DNA of 64,000 bases. Source: Ophiostoma sp. CBS 140.51. Lineage: Eukaryota > Ascomycota > Sordariomycetes > Ophiostomatales > Ophiostomataceae. The notes beneath the pieces were generated by a model. The model worked only from the letters and a program-made list of their open reading frames with translations. It was not told where the DNA came from and made no database searches. The position numbers and the translations under genes are program-made. The stretch lies in assembly GCA_029298735.1 (NCBI GenBank), contig JANSLP010000093.1, positions 37,147 to 101,146 of the forward strand. The letters are read 5' to 3'. Below are positions 60,163-64,000 of the stretch, piece by piece (positions within the stretch are counted from its first letter, which is position 1; the number at the start of each line of letters is the position of its first letter).

Positions 60163-61888
60163 ATTGCCGTTGTATGCAAGAGTTGAGCACGCACAAGTAC
60201 GCGAGGTGCAGACAAGGCCAAGAATGGTAGTGATGAAAGGCTGGGAGGAACGAATCGGCGGATCTAAGAGGAGCCGGCCGCCAGGAACAGAAAGGAACGG
60301 AAAGCTGCAAGGCCTCGCAGTGTAAAGCCCCAATAGGAAATTTTGTGCGAGAGCCGGAACCTTTGCCGGTGTCTGGTTGCGAAAGAGAGCAGCAAGAGGA
60401 GGGGTCTAGCCGTTAGGTGATGGGAATACGAAGTATGATGGGACGATGGACAGATGCAGGAAGTAAAGTAGCAGTGTGTCCAGCGATGCTAATCGGTATC
60501 GACGGAGGTAATGTTGTGTATAGAGCCTCGTGGCGGATGGGGGAAAAGGTCGTCAAGTTCGTGAAGTTCGTGATGTTCGTGATGTTCTTATCGAGCTTCT
60601 CAAAATATTCGAATTGCTCAACGGCCGAAAAGGGACACTGCTGAGCGTCTCATTATAGGTAAGAGCGTCCGCGGGGATCTCGAAATGTTTCTGCCTGGGA
60701 GCACAGGCTCGTTCTCGCAAAAATATCGGCACACGGAGGTTGTCGTTTTCGCAGATGCAGTGGTGAAGCGCGGGCGCCGTTCGAATGCGATTGCGAGGCA
60801 TCACTCACTCCGCCACGTCAGGGCGACCACGAGCGACGTCACCCACGGCCAGCAGAGGTAAGAGCGCCCAGATTTTAGGTGGGCCTCGTATGCTAGGGCA
60901 ATGGTAACAGTGGGCTGTTTGTTCTGCACGATGAGCCCTACGAGAGAGCTAAACCTAATTGGGGTCGATTGCGCGAAACTGCTGCCAGACAAGCTTTCCG
61001 ACAGAGTGGGTCCTGTCACCTTTGCCTGCTCCCATTGGCCAGCCGTACCTGCCCCGAAATCTTTCAAAAGAAACTTCCTGCCGGCAAGTCCGTCAGCACG
61101 CGTCGCACATCGTCTCGAACCGAACTACCCAAACAAACGACGATACACGATCTCGACAACTGCGCCCACATCCAACCCACCACCTCCTCAGCCTGGCGTT
61201 TCGCCTTGCCTGCCACACCTCCGGCAGTCACTCCGATCGCTCGCCGTTCATCACCCAGACCACGCTTGCCCTGTTCCTGACGCTAAGGGTCCAATCAACT
61301 GTTTTCTCCGTCTGACATCCACGACTCGCTTGAACAATTTGTCATTTTTGGAGATCCACGTCAACGCATCGCCTCGGCCAGTGCTTTGTTTCTCGTCTTT
61401 ATGAAGGACCGTCTTGCTTTTTTGTCTAACCTAAGACTGTGATATATGCGTTGTTTCTCCTTTGTCACCTTTTCATTTTTTTTCTTGTTTTTCCGTGTAT
61501 CCTACGAAACGCCCGGCCGACCCCACAGCCCTCTTTTCTAATGTTTCTTTTTTCTCTTGCCCGTTCTCACATATATCGTTCTGCATGCATTGGTGGTGGT
61601 GGTGCGTAAGATCAAGAGAGGCCGCCCAACAAATTAAACAGCTCGAATACCATTCAGACCACACTGTGGCATATACGCATTCCCCGACTCGAGCATACAT
61701 AGTACTCAATCTGTCTTTACGAGATCCGTGTTTGGTGTCCAAAGCCGAAAGCGAGTCCGCAATAGTGCCGACGCTTGCAATATCGGGGCCAATAAATAAG
61801 CCTGGCCAACAAACAAGCTTCTCACATTCGGCAGCCTCCATCCAGCATCAGCATGTAACATCTCACAACAACCACCTTCCTACCCTTC
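60163..61888. other. Intergenic, promoter of a Zn2Cys6 gene and 3' flank of the SET gene
   Basis: No gene supported with confidence. A 167-codon plus-strand frame at 60901-61404 lacks family motifs and ends in T/C-rich sequence. One TACGAAGTA motif is at 60427-60435. A 9-nt imperfect repeat (GTTCGTGAW) lies at about 60556-60590. Confidence 0.4.
60556..60590. repeat. 9-nt imperfect tandem repeat
   Basis: About four copies of a GTTCGTGAW unit (AGTTCGTGA, AGTTCGTGA, TGTTCGTGA, TGTTC). It is non-coding, about 400 bp upstream of the minus-strand Zn2Cys6 gene. Confidence 0.75.
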
Positions 61889-63550
61889 TTATTTCCCATT
61901 CAACTCAGTCTCCCGCGAATCAATGGCTCTCGACAGCTCCTGGAGTTCGTCGGCGTACTCGTGCTGCTCGCCGCCGTACTGCAGCCAGGCCTCCTCGGCG
62001 GCCAGCAAGTACTTCCGTGCACCCGCTGTGTCGTCAATAGCAAGATGCGCCCGCGTGACGGCCGGGTAATAGTCGCACAGGAGTGGCCAAGCTTGCTCCC
62101 TGTCGATGAGGTACAGCATCTCATCGACTGTTTGGGCAAGGCGTGAGGCACCACGGTCTGCCTCTGTCGTCGAACTTGGGTCGTTTTGCTGGTTTTCAAA
62201 AGCGGCCAACTCGGTGTGAATGGCCAACAGACGACGCCGGCGGGTGTCTGCATGGCGGCGCTGGGCATCAGGCGCAGTGCACAAACTACAAGAGCAGTTG
62301 AAGCCCCAGTCACGCATCTTCTCCTGCCGCTCCTCGTGGACGATTCCGAGCGGGATGTCTTGTCCGTTTTAGCTTTAGCTGTCTGCTCATCGACCTCCGA
62401 TAACCACGAATACTCACAGCTGTGCGTCACCTCCTCGCCCGGCTCGATATCGCGCATGGCAATCACCTCTTGCGACAGGTACCCCGGTGTGTATCGCCAG
62501 TATGTGCTACACACATCAGTTGTAATACTGTGAGGGAGACAGATCTGTTGGTGCGGGTGCAACTCACTTTGGCTGGCAGTGGTGGTTTACTCTTGAGCCC
62601 AGCGGGAAGAGCCCAATGTACGACGCGCCGGCAATTGTGATGCCACCAAACACGTTGGTTCGCAAGATGTCTCGTACTCGCTCGCCGCCGAGACTGTGTG
62701 CCAGGTTATGTACACGCTTCTGCTGGGCTTCCGGTAGTTGCGCCACGGCGACCTGCAGCAATTGCATGATCTGGTCCGGATCAGCGTCACCACGAAATTC
62801 GCCTCCGTCCTCCCATTCGTTTCGCCCGCTGCCGTCGTTCGCCGAGAATGTGTTCTGCGACAACACTGTGACGTAGTCGACAAAGACAACTTCGCCACGA
62901 CGAATACGCCGATCTGCCACGACACCCTTGCCGCGCCCAGGCATATCCTGAACTTGAAAGGCATTCTCTCTCCCTCCGGTCTTTTCGACGGGCCCGTGCT
63001 CAAGTGCTGGGTCTCCGTCTAGTGGTGTCGAGGGATGGTCGCGGAGCTGTGCTGGGATACCACTGTCGTCAAGGGCTAAGGCCACGGCGGCAGCAGCGTG
63101 CGGTGCCGCAATGACGCTGATGCCGCGACCGCCACGGAACGTAGAGTCAGTAAACACACAGTATTGCTGTAGTCGTACAGTCTGTCCCCGCGAGCCAGTG
63201 CGATTGGCCTCTGTGCAGACCGGCCTGTGGGTCCAAGGCGCCCATCGGCTGTGGGCCGACGCTGTGGCCTCGCTGACCATCGATGGGCACACTGCATCAC
63301 CTCCCAGCTCCCTGCTGCCAATGCCGTTCGTATGGAGGGTAAGCGGTATTCCGTTCGTGTCCGTACTCCACCGGCAGGTGCCAGTGAAATGTGTATCTGT
63401 CGTTGCTTTAAGAGTATATGTAGTGGCAGCAGACAGTTTTGTCTTTTCCTCCGGCGTCTCCCTTCCATTGCCGCTCGCAGTGAATACGGCCAGTAGGACG
63501 ATGGCACTTATCCATGCGATAGCCATTGCTGCAATTGAAAATCGTGACAT
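61889..63550 (-). CDS. SET-domain protein with N-terminal signal peptide
   Basis: About 520 residues from exons 63550-62568, 62527-62418 and 62358-61889. The first intron is only 40 nt (GTGAGT...CACAG) but removing it is needed to keep the frame; the second is 59 nt. A signal peptide or anchor covers about residues 1-26. A Cys-containing region follows, with WAPWTHRPVC and YCVFTDSTFRGGRGISVIAAP. The split SET domain starts at MPGRGKGVVADRRIRRGEVVF. It continues through the spliced catalytic motif RVNHHCQPNITTD and GEEVTHSYIPLGI, and closes with post-SET-type cysteines, NCSCSLC. Fungal proteins of this layout are often labelled SET domain-containing protein 5. SET domains usually methylate lysines in chromatin, yet the signal peptide suggests entry to the secretory route, so location and substrate are uncertain. 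The C-terminus is helical. Confidence 0.9.
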
Positions 63551-64000
63551 ACTGTTGTGAAAGTTGAGGTATGCATCCTGCGGCTGTCATGTAGACAAAT
63601 AGCAAAGCTGTCAAGAGTGAAGTACCCCTCCCGCGACCGAAATATACCTACGTAGTTGCAATAATGCCAGGTCATTCGTGTATCAGAAATGGGCTCTGGA
63701 TGTTTTAATTGCCGTGCAATTAAGGTATATTATGGTATACTTGGCAATTTATTACTCTTGCCGTTGAGCCTCTGCCGAGGGTCCGGATGAAATCCTATCT
63801 GCCATCTGGCGAAATGGATGGCGTTTACGAATATCATATATTCTGCAATATGCTGAATGTAGGAGGGAAGCAATGAGTTCTAAGGAGAAAATAAACGAAT
63901 AAAAAAGACCACACAAGACTGGACGAGAGACCACATCAACAACTGCCGGTAAATCGACCACACTCCACATTGTCCACACCACGTCTCGTCGTGCGGGGCT
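63551..64000. other. Window end, promoter of the SET gene
   Basis: No gene supported. It should contain the promoter and leader of the minus-strand SET gene. Confidence 0.4.

Noticed and set aside
60901..61404. 167-codon plus-strand frame upstream of a Zn2Cys6 gene
   Set aside because: No family features and its end runs into T/C-rich sequence. It is probably non-coding.

Overview
This window looks like nuclear DNA of a filamentous ascomycete (Pezizomycotina, most likely a Sordariomycete). The signs are short GT-AG introns of about 40-160 nt with CTAAC-like branch sites, several fungus-specific families (CFEM/Pth11-like receptor, AA9 lytic polysaccharide monooxygenase, flavin-carrier/TRP-like protein, OPT transporter, FTR1 iron permease, three Zn2Cys6 regulators) and two eukaryotic tRNA genes, one with an intron. 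Coding DNA is GC-rich at third positions. The long intergenic stretches are T/C- or A/T-skewed and rich in homopolymer runs. No bacterial operon, CRISPR array, rRNA or recognisable transposon was found.

Layout. 1-5964: about 6 kb of non-coding, pyrimidine-skewed DNA leading to a C2H2 zinc-finger gene (5965-7837). 8487-8828: doubtful small ORF. 9155-11085 (minus): four-exon MFS transporter of the SV2-like type, head-to-head with a nitrilase-superfamily gene (11760-12399) that stops right after its catalytic Cys region. 12400-22576: 10 kb with no gene I can support. 22577-24246: CFEM-domain Pth11-like receptor. 24922-25674: secreted AA9 LPMO, tail-to-tail with an FLC/TRP-like membrane protein (25827-28369, minus). 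29.5-31.5 kb: possible small ORF, tRNA-Ala(AGC), and a three-exon gene for a 60-residue cysteine- and histidine-rich secreted protein. 31522-36041: gene-poor DNA ahead of an OPT transporter (36042-38944). 39.2-43.5 kb: intron-containing tRNA-Val(CAC), a TauD/TfdA dioxygenase (minus) and a divergent FTR1 iron permease with a perfect ATCWGATAA iron-repressor motif in the shared promoter region. 44199-47254 (minus): unusual protein with an N-terminal beta-repeat region, an EH/EF-hand module, a coiled coil and a Vps4-type AAA ATPase. 48.5-60.2 kb: three Zn2Cys6 transcription factors in alternating orientation, two of them glutamine-rich. 61889-63550 (minus): signal-peptide-bearing SET-domain protein.

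Biology. The repertoire is that of a nutrient-scavenging fungus: polysaccharide oxidation (AA9), peptide uptake (OPT), high-affinity iron uptake (FTR1), sulfonate or other 2-oxoglutarate-dependent catabolism (TauD), surface sensing (CFEM-Pth11) and a probable secreted effector or antimicrobial peptide. I see no biosynthetic cluster and no clear defence or mobile system. The most unusual items are the EH-AAA fusion, the small secreted Cys/His-rich protein with a 15-nt last exon, the Zn2Cys6 gene whose zinc cluster spans a 20-nt micro-exon, the truncated nitrilase, and a recurrent intergenic 9-mer, TACTYCGTA. All exon joins were worked out by hand from reading frame and splice consensus and have no transcript support.
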